Shown here: one piece after another, positions 63,701 through 64,000 of the stretch
Layout of the letters: every line of letters starts with the position of its first letter
Position numbering within the stretch: position 1 is the stretch's first letter
From: Oligoflexales bacterium
GTDB taxonomy: Bacteria > Bdellovibrionota_B > Oligoflexia > Oligoflexales > RGVZ01
NCBI GenBank assembly: GCA_947494335.1
Contig: CANLUT010000003.1
Span: 349,705 to 413,704 of the forward strand
Reading direction: 5' to 3'
DNA: 64,000 nt
Translations under genes and position numbers: made by a program
Notes under the pieces: model-generated
Databases searched by the model: none
What the model was told of the DNA's origin: nothing
Seen by the model: the letters and a program-made list of their open reading frames with translations, nothing else

Positions 63701-64000
63701 CGACGAATACGTGATCGACGGTGCCGTCGTATCGATGATCAGACCCTTTGTAGCCGAGAGACTTCCCGCCGCGCCTAGAGCCGGAAGAGTTAAATCAGCA
63801 TTGTTATTGACGACATCCTTGATGGTGCCGCCGTTAAGCGTCAGTGAGCCCGTCGACACATAAGACAGATCAGCTGAGTTATCACCAGCGAATACTGTGT
63901 AATTGAATGTCAAAGTATTCGTACCAGAGCCACTCGTGTAGTTCACTTGAGTATCAGATGCACTCGTATCCAAAAGAAGCCTTGGCATACCAGTGACGTA
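30719..64000 (-). CDS. Giant repetitive surface/secreted protein with beta-sandwich modules, RCC1 propellers and C-terminal Ig domain (5' partial)
   Basis: The frame runs uninterrupted from the stop at 30719 to the right edge and is open there (the last codons read YVTGMPRLLL in mid-domain), so more than 11,090 residues are seen and the N-terminus is missing. From N to C: seven-domain modules of about 752 residues built from four domain kinds. These are a: a two-Cys sandwich with SISP...TLYSDSSC...; b: NGTYxxGQ...VTVTG.PQLTLATG...; c: TNSVPxNFTxTFxEAI...; d: VNQAAGQxDP.... The order is a-b-a-b-a-c-d, with 13 d domains visible. Then come a variant b domain, one Big-like domain, 14 RCC1 repeats and an Ig-like domain. 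No transmembrane barrel, LPxTG or sortase-type anchor is present; the export route is unknown. Likely an adhesin or surface filament. The reading frame stays intact over 33 kb, showing selection. Confidence 0.9.
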   Translation of the reverse strand, partial: YVTGMPRLLLDTSASDTQVNYTSGSGTNTLTFNYTVFAGDNSADLSYVSTGSLTLNGGTIKDVVNNNADLTLPALGAAGSLSATKGLIIDTTAPSITYSSINPVSPGMSQTPQVGINLSEAVANVRLYNDSSCGAAISTSRVGTSGANLITTDSLTANAVTAIFAQATDAAGNTSSCSSMTSYTHDNTPATVTLVSSTAENGSYRVGQTVPVTVTFTEPVFVVGGTPQITLETGAVDTVANYASGSGTTTLTFNYVIALADGSSDLDYQSTSALTAAAATIKDLAGNNANLELAALGSGSSLAGQKAIQILTAPPMITYQSISPATPGMSRTPTVTMTLTEASTVTLYSDDSCSAAISAPTAVASAAGQTVTTSTLVANTVTNIYAKAVAAFANTSACTSLVVYTHDNVAPTVSSFVRTAGQIASTNSLPANFTLIFSEPIAASSFIVGDITNSGTAANVVWELTQVNSTTYTVAATTAGNGTIIPRLAAGSVSDIAGNLNGSLQDASQTVNFAAATFTVSVDQAAGQADPINSLPLNFTVVFSTAVGSSSFEVGDIVQTGTASGITWSLATADNITWNLQATAISGGSGTVIPTIAANTVVDEFGNQNGASTRTDNTVTYDIVTPTLSFSSLSPGLTGATLTPTVFGSASEVSTVTLYYDASCSSPKSAAVANTVLTTPGITVNSIVNANTTTTIYGKVIDPAGNASGCANLVTYTNDSTAPTVASVTSGLANGSYKVGQVVPIEVTFSEAVTVTGSPQITLETGAVDSVVNYTSGSGTATLTFNYTVSAGDTSADLDFASTSALALNGGAIRDSVGNNATLTLPQVGGIASIAGQKAVIIDTTDPLVTFSSINPVSPGATQTPTLTVNLSEAATSLRLFSDASCSAPISAAGAGVAGPNALTTTSLTANGTTSIFARATDPAGNVGLCSSMTVYTHDGAAPAVTSVTSTTTNGTYGVGQTIVITAAYSETVYVTGAPRITLATGSANGAANYVSGSGSNTLTFNYVVAAGDNAADLEYSSASSLTLNGGTIKDISGNNALLALPALLGPNTLGAQKAIVIDTTAPSITYESISPAATAPTLTPTVSMNLTEAATVTLYRENTCTVAVSAATVLTAGSGQTITTTALSSDIATTIYAKAVDGVNNAGSCTTLVTYTNDTIAPTVASFVKGTSQPLTTNSVPIAYTLTFNEPVVSSSLTAADIGNTGTATGVTWTVTPVTTTVYTISATASGNGTLRPRLLAASINDLAGNASGAFVDAADTVNYLASSYTVTVNQLGGQADPINTLPVNYTVVFSRAVGSNTFATNDITQNGSASGITWALSTTDNITWNLSANAVSVAGTIIPSIAANRVVDTFGNNNAASTSTDNSVTYDITSPTITYNSILPANPSSELKPTVKGAVSEASTVALYFDSACTTPKSSTAANTIFASPGMTLTNDVNANGSTILYARATDTAGNQSTCTSLVTYNHDSVQPSVVNVSGTLSNASYKAGQQIPITVEFSKNVFVTGVPQLTLAARAGGATVNYASGSGTTTLTFNYVVGPGDTTADLDYAATTSLSAGTGSIKDAVGNNAILTLASPGASGSLGFNRSYVIDTQAPTVSFNSITPTAPGATQTPQVSLTASEVTSSIVLYSDSNCSAVVSASDPGVAGTNLITTSMLNANGSTTLFAKATDIAGNGSLCTSLTTYVHDGIQPTVSSVSSTSVNNTYRVGQTVNVTVNFSEVVNVTGAPRLTLETGTVDAVVDYVSGSGTTALVFNYVIALGDASGDLQYQSTASLSANGGTIKDNSGNDAILALPDLASGNSLAAQKALVIQTNPPTLTYTTLSPSSPNPDRKPFVGVSVNENATVTLYSDNQCSSAISGATAVTTAPAQSIQTLTLSANAQTSIYGIAVAAYGNTSACISLTTYTNDDMVPQATSFVRTAGQSALTNSLPVSFTVTFSEPIIAGTLTAADFSNSGTSTGVSWEVSQVSSTVYTVSAITGTNGTIVPRLASGAVTDLAGNATATLYTASDSVNYTAATFTVTLNQAAGQADPVNSLPINYTVVFSAPVGSTSLSVNDIVQTGSATGITWALSSTDNITWNLTATAITGGSGTIIPVIQSNTVVDDFGNNNGTSTSTDKVVTYDVTAPVVTYSSLSPSNPAATFTPTLFGTVSEPSTVTLYFDNTCSTPKSASVANAAFASPGITLTGNVAANSTTTIFARAIDAVGNSSTCTSLVGYTNDSASPTVTNVTSSLANGNYKAGQAIPIDVTFSKVVHVTGIPQITIAAGATPAVTSYLSGTGTNTLTFNYVVAPGDTSNKLEYTATNALSLSGGTIKDGLGNNASLTLPALAAAGSLSANKSLVIDTAAPTIAFTSISPVSPSTSQTPGLTVNVSEIVTSYRLFSDAGCNNAISASAAGILGPNTVTTSTLPANAVTSIFGQATDTAGNVSGCTSLTSYTHDGVAPTVSSVTSQQNSGTFGVGQLISVQVTFSEVVTVAGSPRLALASGGAGSNAVYASGSGTNTLTFNYTVAPADSTASLDYVATSSLTLNGGTIFDGSGNSANLALPPVGGVNSLAGQRTLVIDTTAPTISYTSVAPTSPGQSQTPTVTMDLSEAAAVTLYKDVSCTDAISAETSLVAGPGQTVTTGGLTVNTATGIHAKAVDSVGNASSCTGMVTYTHDSIGPSVSSFARASGQPTVTNSVPVNFTLVFNEPVNTSSFTASDIMNAGTANGVAWAVTSINSTTFTVSATTSGTGTLIPRLIAGAVSDLAGNTNTSQTDSGDSVNYMSAGYTLTINQAAGQADPVRVAPINYTIVFSRAVGSSSFTTADIVQNGTATGVTWSLASTDNITWTLSATAVGATGTVIPSIAANSVTDTFGNNNAASTSSDNTVTYDVTAPTLAFVALTPGNPGNSLTPTVLGTASKTSTVTLFYDSSCSTQKSSATSNAVFASPGVTLSSNVASNSTTVIYGRAVDSLGNASSCTELVTYTHDGIAPTVTGVNSSLASGSYKGGQVVPVQVAFSKVVTVTGTPQITMTTGASTTTVNYTSGTGTNTLTFNYTVFAGDNTAKLDYAATSSLVLNGGTVKDAMGNNASLTLPAPNTAGSLGTNKTLVIDTTVPTISYASIVPTSPNTSLTPQVNVSLSEAASNVRLFSESTCNSAISVAGLTGNAGANAITTTSLPANAATAIFGRVTDLAGNLSSCTSLTSYTNDSAAPTVTSVSSTAANGTYKVAQVVPVTVTFSEVVNVTGGTPQLTLATGGGANNAVVNFVSGSGTNTLTFNYTVAIGQSSADLDYASTSALSGNGASIKDIAGNEATLTLAVPGGVGSLAAQKAIVIDTTPPTLSYVSVSPTSPGTSRTPAVSVTASEAVNVTLYSDLGCGTALSAATAVATGATQPVTTFTLTANSATTIYGKAVNAVANASVCTLLTTYTHDSTPPSISSFARAAGQVASTNSVPMNFTVTFSESIVPASFTAADISNTGTATGVNWAVTNSGNNQTFTVAATAATAGTLIPRIAANGVTDVAGNANVSASDSAESVSYSPAALSVTLNQAAGQVDPVNIAPVRFTVVFSTAINPASFTTADIVQSGTAAGITWSLSTADNITWSLQATSVTTSGTVIPGIAANAVVDTFGNGNSSSTGTDTSVTYDVLAPTITLSSVSPSNPAATLTPTILGTVSETSTMALFYDAACATPRSATVANTVFAAPGITVTSNVNSNNTTVIYAQATDTAGNVSTCTNIVTYTNDSAPPTVTNVSSTLANGSYRVGQSVPITVTFSKAVTVTGTPQLTLVTSLANTAVNYSSGSGTNTLTFNYIVSAGDNIVKLDYPNTAALALNSGTIRDSFGNNASVTLPTSGFVGSLAANTSLIIDTTAPVATLVAPNSSLTGTSQTPTITLNMSEATTALRLFSDAACSVAASGSVAGTAGNNALVTTSLTANATTSIFVRGTDVAGNVSGCAAIASYTHDGLAPAVTSVSSTASNGTYGLGSAIAVTVTFAENVTVTGTPQLTLATGGSNTAVNYVSGSGTKVIQFNYTVAAGQNASPLEVASTSALALNGGTITDIAGNTASLGLPTLGGPSSLSGQKAIVVDSAGPVIAYTSISPNTFGASQNPTVTFTLSEAATVTLHSEGTCTSPISSSTVMTAGAGKAIMTNLLPANAGTTIYARGVDGVNNASCTSLVTYTHDNIAPLNVSLVRAGAQSAVTNSVPINFTATFNEAIDAAGFTGADISNAGTASAVSWSVIQVSPTVFTVRATAAGDGTLIPRIAAVGISDLAGNVNSSAMTASENVSYSASTFTVTVEQASGQSDPVAATPINFTVVFSKAVGSNSFTTSDIVQNGNASVITWTLNTTDNTTWTLSATTVAVSGTVIPSIAANTVTDTFGNQNAASTSIDNTVTMDTTAPTLSFSTVTPASPSNSLTPVVLGTSSESSTVTLYFESSCSTPRSASHANTIFASPGITLTSNLATNAVTSIYARAVDGLGNVSACTKMVDYTHDGTAPTITNVNSSLASGSYKAGQVIPIQVTFSKAVSVTGTPQLMLVTGASNTAVNYSSGSGTTTLVFSYTVFAGENTSKLDYVSASALGLNGGTIRDTIGNSATLTLPAPGAAGSLGGNKTLVIDTVSPTVAFTSITPTSPGSSQTPQVAVNVSEATQSMQLFTDGACTTSASASTAGVLGANTITASTLAANVGSSIYAKVRDVAGNDSACALMTSYTHDGNAPTVSSVTSSSANGTYKLGQTIPVNITFNENVTVTGTPQLTLATGGGALNAVVNYASGSGSNVLTFNYTVGLGQSSADLDYASTLALAFNGGAIIDAAGNSATLTLPNPGGASSLGGQKAIIIDTAPPTLAYVSVSPASPGTSRTPTVTLTTTEAATVTLYSDLGCSTAISNGVALSAGAGQTITTYTLAANGSTAIYAKGVTALGNTTSCSSMVTYLHDSAPPTVSSFARAVGQLASTNSVPMNFTLTFAEAINPSSLTVVDFSNAGTATGVNWSVTNSGNNQTFTVSATSSGTGTVLPRLAAAAVTDVAGNASTAAADSTELVSYSPAALSVTLNQAVGQGDPVNTLPITFTVVFSQAINPASFATNDIVHTGGASGISWTLNTADNITWTLQAISMTGAGSVIPTIAANTVVDTFGNGNSSSIGTDGSVTYDNVAPTISFASISPSNPAATLTPTVLGAASEASTVALYYDALCETPRSGSVANTTFASPGITLTSNVNSNTTTIIYGKAIDPAGNISSCTNLVTYTNDSTAPTVTNVSSSLADGTYKAGQSIPVTITFSKVVTVTGNPQMTLATGGANTVVNYASGSGSSNLTFNYIVAAGDTSAKLDYVNTSSLALNGGAIRDGLGNNANLILPGSASAGSLTANKNLVIDTTAPVTALVAASSTISGTTQTPSITVNVSEAASVLRLFSDAACSVTASGAAAGSAGNNTIVTTSLAANATTSLFIKATDLVGNASGCMSIVTYTHDGMAPSITSVSSTSNNGTYSAGTVIGVTVTFSEAVAVTGTPQLTLATGGAGTVVNYVSGSGTAVLLFNYTVAANQSANPLEVSSTSALTLNGGTIRDLAGNTSSLTLPNLGGGSSLSGQKALVIDTLAPTVTYASISPGMHSNTQVPTVTFSLSETSTVTLHSESTCTSPISNSVAMTAGAGKTIATNTLPANTATTIYARAVDPYSNTSCTNLVVYTHDNTAPLLVSFVRAVGQGAITNSVPVSFTATFNEALDVSTFTGADVSNTGTASAVAWTVTSVSSTQFTVAATSGGDGTMVPRIAATAISDLAGNTNTSSMTATQSVDYAATPFTVTVNQAAGQADPVAVAPINFTVVFSKAVGSSSFNTDDIVQNGTAAGLTWSLATTDNVTWTMSATTVGGSGTVIPSIAASTVTDAFGNQNAASTAIDNTVTIDTTPPTVTFSSITPVSPNNVLTPTLLGTTSEASTVTLYFDGSCTAPRSASQANTIFASPGITLTSNVASNSATIIYARALDALGNASSCTSMTTYTHDSAAPAITNVNTSLANGSYKAGQLIPIQLTLSKVVTVTGTPQLTLATGGSNTIVNYASGSGTNTLTFNYTVFSGENSGLLDYVATTSLALNGGTIRDVIGNNAALTLPAPGASGSLSANKSIVIDTVIPTIAYTSISPVSPGSSQTPQVTLSVSEAAQAIQLFSDGSCLTSASAASSGNAGANTITTATLTANATTSIYGRTTDLAGNASACTLMTTYNNDSTAPTVSSVSSSSVNGTYRLGQTVAINVTFSEIVTVTGTPQLTLSTGGGANNAVVNYASGSGSNVLTFNYTVGLSQSSADLDYASTSALTPNGGTIRDAALNSATLTLPVPGSGTSIAGQKAIVIDTTPPTLAYVSISPSSPGTSRTPTVTLTTTEAATVTLYSESGCGTAISGGVSLSAGAGQTITTFTLAANGSTSIYAKGVTALGNATSCTTLTTYTHDAAPPTVSSFARAVGQLASTNSVPMNFTLTFSEAIAPLGLTAADFTNVGTATSVSWSVTNSGNNQTFTIAATSAGNGTVQPRLAASAVTDVAGNASASAVDAADNVTYSPAALSVSLNQAAGQSDPTNGLPVTYTVVFSQAINPASFTTADIVAGGTASVTSWTLTTSDNITWTLQANAVASPGTIIPSIAANTVVDTFGNANSSSTGVDSTVTYDNVAPTLTFASLSPSNPASTLTPTVLGTASEISTVTLYYDSLCQTPRSASVANTAFASPGIALTSNVNANTTTIIYGKAVDAAGNTSGCSNLVTYTNDSAAPTVTNVTSSLADGTYKSGQSVALTITFSKVVTVTGVPQLTLATGGANTTVNYVSGTGTNTLAFTYVVAPGDTSAKLDYVNTSSLALNGGSIRDSLGNNANLALPASATPGSLTANKNIVIDTTAPTVSLVGASSSLLGTTQTPSITVNVSEATSSLQLFSNAGCSVTASASVAGSSGNNTLVTSSLTANATTSLFIKATDTVGNASSCLSIASYTHDGNAPSVSSVSSTTANGTYSAGAVIGVTVTFSEAVTVTGTPQLTLATGGAGTAVNYVSGSGTTTLLFNYTVGAGQSASPLEVTSTSALALNGGTIRDIAGNNASLGLPALAGGSSLSGQKAIIVDTLAPTVTYTSISPSNFGTTLTPTVTFSLSESATVTLHSESTCTSPVSSSSSMTSGAGKTITTNSLSANAATTIYARAVDAFSNASCTNLVVFTNDSVAPLLVSFVRAGGQAAVTNSVPVSFTATFNEAINAAGFTGADISNTGTASAVAWTVTSISSTQFTVAATSSGDGTLMPRIAPNGISDLAGNTNSSAMIATQSVDYSVAPFTVTVNQAAGQSDPVAVAPINFTVVFSKAVGSSSFNTDDIVQNGTATGLTWSLATTDNITWTLAATSVSASGTLIPSIAASTVTDAFGNQNAASTAIDNTVTMDTIAPTVTFSSITPTSPNNILTPTVLGTTSEASTVTLYFDVSCTAPRSASQANTIFASPGIALTSNVASNASTTIYAKAVDSLGNASSCTSMTTYTHDSTAPTVTNVNTSLASGSYKAGQVVPVQLTFSKAVTVTGTPQITLATGGSNTVVNYASGSGTNTLTFNYTVFAGENSVLLNYVSTASLTLNGGTIRDAFGNNAALTLPAPGASGSLGANKSIVIDTVTPTITYTAISPTSPGSSQTPQVTFNVSEAAQAIQLFSDGSCLVSASASTAGAAGANTLTTLTLTANAVTSIYGRVTDLAGNASSCTLMTSYTNDSALPTVTSVSSSSANGTYRLGQTVAINVTFTESVTVTGTPQLTLSTGGGANNAVVNYTSGSGTSVLTFTYTVGLSQSSADLDYASTAALTLNGGTIRDAALNNATLTLPNPGSGSSIAGQKAIVIDTTPPTLAYVSVSPSSPGSSRTPTVTLTTTEAATVTLYSDSGCGTAISGGASLTTGAGQTVTTFTLAANGSTAIYAKGVTALGNTTSCTSMTTYTHDSAPPTVSSFARAGSQLASTNSVPMNFTLTFSEAIAPLSLTAADFTNVGTATSVSWSVTNSGNNQTFTIAATAAGTGTVQPRLAVSAVTDVAGNSSASAVDASDNVTYSPAALSVSLNQAAGQSDPTNVLPVTYTVVFSQAVNPASFTPADIVAGGTASVTSWTLTTSDNITWTLQAAGVASPGTIIPSIAANTVVDAFGNANSSSTGVDSTVTYDNVAPTLTFSSVTPSNPAATLTPTVLGTTSETSTVTLYYDSLCQTPRSASVANTAFASPGITLTSNANANTTTVIYGKAVDATGNVSGCTNLVTYTNDSAAPTVTNVTSSLADGTYKSGQSVALTVTFSKVVTVTGIPQLTLATGGANTTVNYVSGTGTNTLAFTYVVAPGDTSAKLDYVSTSSLALNGGSIRDSLGNNANLTLPASAAPGSLTANKNIVIDTTAPSVSLVAASSSLAGTTQTPSITVNVSEATSALQLFSNATCSVTASASVAGASGNNTLVTTSLTANTTTSLSIKATDSVGNASSCLSIASYTHDSIAPSVSSVSSNTANGTYSAGAVIGVTVAFSEAVTVTGTPQLTLATGGAGTAVNYVSGSGTSTILFNYTVGAGQSANPLEVASTSALALNGGTIRDIAGNSASIALPALAGGSSLSGQKAIIVDTLAPTVTYTSISPANFATILTPTVTFSLSENATVTLHSEATCTSPVSSSSSMTSGAGKTITTNSLSANAATTIYARAVDAFGNASCTNLVVFTNDSVAPLNVTFVRAVGQATTTNSVSVNFTATFNEAIDPMSFTGADISNSGTASAVSWTVSAVSTTAFTVSATSSGDGTLIPRIAASGVTDLAGNANASAITATQSVDYAASSYTVNINQASGQADPVAAAPISFTVVFSKAVGASSFATNDIVQNGTASGFTWSLSTTDNITWTLTATAISTSGTVIPSIAAGSVTDAYGNQNAASTSIDNTVTMDTTAPTLSFSSISPTSPNNSFTPTVRGTATETSTVTLYFDGACNTPRSAAQSNAAFASPGITLTSNVAANASTTIYARAVDALGNASSCTNLVSYTHDNAAPTVTNVTSSLANGNYKSGQAVPVQLTFSKVVTVTGSPQITLATGGSNTIVNYASGSGTNTLTFNYTVFNGENSADLDYAATSSLALNGGTIRDAIGNNASLTLPTPGATGSLAANKALVIDTVTPTVSYTSISPVSPGTTQTPTLTINLSEAAQLVRLYSDGSCLTGISSPTGSGTAGSNNVATTLLAANSTNNIHAQVTDLSGNVSSCTSMTTYVHDGNVPAVTSVTSSAANGTYKLGQTIPVNVVFGEVVYVTGTPRLTLSTGGGASDAVVDYASGSGTTTLTFNYTIALGQTSVDLNYASTSALALNSGTIKDLAGNNAALGLPSTSGASSLASQKAIVIDTAPPTLTYVSISPSSPSSNGTPTLTLTTTEAATVTLYDDFECGGQISNPTAITTGSGQTIPMFTLPANSVTEVYALGVTALGNTTACVGMVTYNYDNIAPTVNSFARTGTATTNSAPINFTLTFSEAINPATLTAADITNLGTATGVTWSITNSGDSTTFTVGATSASSGTLQPRLAAAAVTDAAGNVSAGLVDSSNSVSYSPAALSVTVNQKVGQSDPVNAAPIDFTVVFSAAVDPSTFTNGDILNTGGTATGITWTLTTTDNITWNLRATPVTGAGTLKPSIAANTVTDTFGNTNSASTSSDNTVTLDTSAPTLTYSSVSPATPGTSLMPTVFGTASETSTVTLYYDSGCATPKSAATANTAFASPGITVNANVNANNSTIIYGKAIDAAGNASGCTSLVTYINDSTAPTVSLVTSSTGNGSYRASQAVSIQVTFTESVTVTGFPQLTLATGGAGTAVNYASGSGSTTLTFTYTVGAGNNSADLDYVNTSSLALNGGTIKDSTGNNAVLTLPGVGGSFSIAGTKAIVIDTVTPTVTYSSISPISPNVSTTPTITATLSETVSNFTLYSNSGCSTAISGTTGASAGSATKTTNALTANSTNTIFAQVTDAAGNVSACTSMTTYVNDSVIPTVSSVTSTAADGAYKATQLVPITVTFTEAVIVTGTPQITLGTGGGGNNAVVNYSSGSGTTVLTFNYTVVNGQNAADLDYIATTSLGLNSGTIKDASNNNATLTLPAPGGASSIGGQKNIVIDTTTPTISTITGVNGTYAAGTVVDIDVNFSESVTQVGTNSTLTLTNGYLAVYQSKPDGDTIRYRYTVMSGHSAADLNVTAFNVGTDSIKDQASTDATLTLPVSNNLANLHNVIIDTSSPTVALTSSTASHTSGAISMTATFSESVAGFVVGDVTVVNGTAGSFSGSGSSYSFTVTPTSAGTVSVSIAASVATDTAGNNNTASNTMNFTYSLNAASYYHAWGLNANSQHGDGLPNAMSMVVTQVGVDSDWTTVSAGGSFSHAIRSGRLYAWGLGANNQLGDGTAVTKTLPVQIGTATDWTAVSNGQFHGLGLRSGTLWAWGAGSSGRIGDGVQINRASPVQIGVDSDWTMVAAGASHSLGIKGGKLYAWGLNSSGQLGDGTTTQRLSPVQIGTATDWTWISAAQMGNFSMGIRAGRLYAWGLNTNGQLGIGNTTQQTSPVQVGVFTDWTMVSAGSVHTIALRAGGQIYAWGLNSSGQLGDGTTTQRTSPVQIGSETTWTAVNAGHAHSVAMKSGEIWSFGNNQFGQHADGTTIDRSSPVRIGSDSNWSAIEIGFHHNLMLSAGKLYVIGNNSSGQLGITTSTSQRLAPTQIGTDSNWSKLSAGANHTLGIRDGVLYAWGTNSFSQLGDGTTVTRTTPVKIGAFTDWTHVAAGLQASLGIRAGRLYGWGYNFFGTVGDGTQTQRSAPVQIGVDTNWTDVTISSNGHHVLGIKGGQLYAWGYNNVSQLGDGTTTNRLSPVLIDANTTWTSIGVGTQHSLGIRGGMLFAWGGNSNGQVGDGTTVNKTTPVQIGALTTWTKVVGGAYHSFGLRSGTLWGWGANSSYHLGDGTLTQRTAPVQIGAFTNWTDVSAGGSHGLGVRGGMLYAWGANSNGRLGDGTTITRSAPLQIGSYTNWTAVSAGASYSVGLTGSSSGEIIVTSQPISQTASGGQATFSVAAFSPQNLGITYQWQLSTDSGVTWIAVDGGTDSTLYLIDLTSANNNHLYRCVLYTTGMTVTTSSALLTSP
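30722..31000 (-). other. C-terminal Ig-like domain of the giant protein
   Basis: The last 93 residues have the pattern of bacterial Ig-like (immunoglobulin I-set-like) domains: VTSQPISQTASGGQATFSVAA, then YQWQLSTDSGVTWIAVDGGTD and YRCVLYT. The Trp and Cys positions correspond to the core of such domains. It terminates the protein, in the place where type I or type IX secretion signals usually sit, but matches none of these that I know. Confidence 0.7.
31005..33089 (-). repeat. Array of 14 RCC1 repeats (probably two seven-bladed propellers)
   Basis: Fourteen consecutive copies of about 50 residues (about 149 bp), each with the core LYAWGxNSxGQLGDGTTxxRxSPVQIGxxTxWTxVxAGxxHSxGI (G, W and D positions conserved). 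Seven RCC1 repeats make one closed propeller, so 14 fit two propellers. Copies 7 and 8 are the most diverged (IWSFGNNQFGQH, LYVIGNNSSGQL). Confidence 0.9.
33100..33720 (-). other. Transition domains between module array and RCC1 region
   Basis: Two domains unlike the array. One is a divergent b-type domain starting TISTITGVNGTYAAGTVV (about 33380-33720). The other is a Big-type Ig-like domain starting PTVALTSSTASHTSGAISM (about 33100-33378). Together they link the repetitive stalk to the RCC1 propellers. Confidence 0.7.
38016..38127. repeat. 112-bp tract identical to 42528-42639 (offset 4,512)
   Basis: Base-by-base comparison shows complete identity over 112 bp, with mismatches immediately on both sides (38015 G/A, 38128 C/A), while flanking module DNA differs at many silent sites. 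This is the sort of patch left by gene conversion or recent unequal exchange. Confidence 0.9.
41973..42108. repeat. 136-bp tract with one mismatch to 46485-46620 (offset 4,512)
   Basis: Only position 42004 (T against C) differs; mismatches resume just outside both ends. The homologous stretch one unit away (about 37461-37596) is clearly more diverged, so this sharing is local and recent. Confidence 0.9.
53377..64000 (-). repeat. Older, monomeric part of the module array (truncated by window)
   Basis: Anchors continue at 55645, 57901, 60154 and 62410, with intervals of 2268, 2256, 2253 and 2256 bp. There is no alternation, and modules share one consensus without the two-class split. This looks like the ancestral single-module array from which the dimeric section arose. 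Confidence 0.7.

Noticed and set aside
33630-63863. Many long plus-strand open frames opposite the giant gene (up to 167 codons, e.g. 46122-46625)
   Set aside because: They recur at the 4,512-bp period with near-identical sequence, lie exactly antisense to the repeat domains, lack ribosome sites and arise from the Ala/Val/Thr-rich codon pattern of the other strand.
31005-64000. CRISPR-like or satellite non-coding repeat array
   Set aside because: Repeats keep frame over 33 kb, with protein-level conservation and silent-site divergence; they are coding domain repeats.

Overview
The window reads as a chromosomal segment of a Gram-negative bacterium. It encodes several lipoproteins, a FadL-like outer-membrane protein, many Sec-secreted envelope proteins and a tesA-ybbA-ybbP block. 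The mix of moderate base composition, many secreted orphan proteins and a giant repeat protein would fit the Bdellovibrionota/Oligoflexia or a similar deltaproteobacterium-like lineage. That placement is inference; no marker gene here fixes it.

Left part (1-10.7 kb): a 5'-truncated membrane SpoIIE-type phosphatase is followed by a lipoprotein. Then comes a minus-strand block: a small secreted protein with its own terminator, the tesA-ybbA-ybbP set (GDSL esterase plus ABC transporter) with a secreted protein just upstream, an MFS transporter and uridine kinase. From 10.8 to 15.5 kb a plus-strand operon encodes a CoA-acylating (methyl)malonate-semialdehyde dehydrogenase, a GTP-cyclohydrolase-II-like protein, a DUF1688 protein and uracil phosphoribosyltransferase. 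This is the gene set of the URC uracil-catabolism route, divergent from udk.

Middle part (15.7-30.1 kb): an alkaline-ceramidase-like membrane protein, several secreted proteins of unknown function (two of them tiny and cysteine-containing), then a DNA-processing pair. The first of the pair is a DnaQ-like fold fused to a GIY-YIG nuclease, with a degraded exonuclease active site. The second is a RecB/Cas4-type nuclease fused to an Fe-S XPD/DinG helicase. After these come an acyl-CoA dehydrogenase and an operon of two lipoproteins plus a FadL-like porin.

Right part (30.2-64 kb): after a decayed Ig-like gene remnant, one minus-strand reading frame fills the rest of the window and is still open at the right edge (more than 11,090 codons visible). 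It encodes a giant surface or secreted protein of about 95 beta-sandwich domains, then 14 RCC1 repeats (enough for two seven-bladed propellers) and a C-terminal Ig-like domain. Its domains form a seven-domain module of about 752 residues. Over 35.3-53.4 kb the module spacing alternates 2,250/2,262 bp, summing to 4,512 bp (one interval at the left end, 4,509). This is a higher-order (dimeric) repeat within a coding sequence, with tracts of identical DNA between copies. I consider this the most remarkable feature of the window, followed by the nuclease/helicase pair. I saw no tRNA, rRNA, CRISPR array, transposase or integrase.
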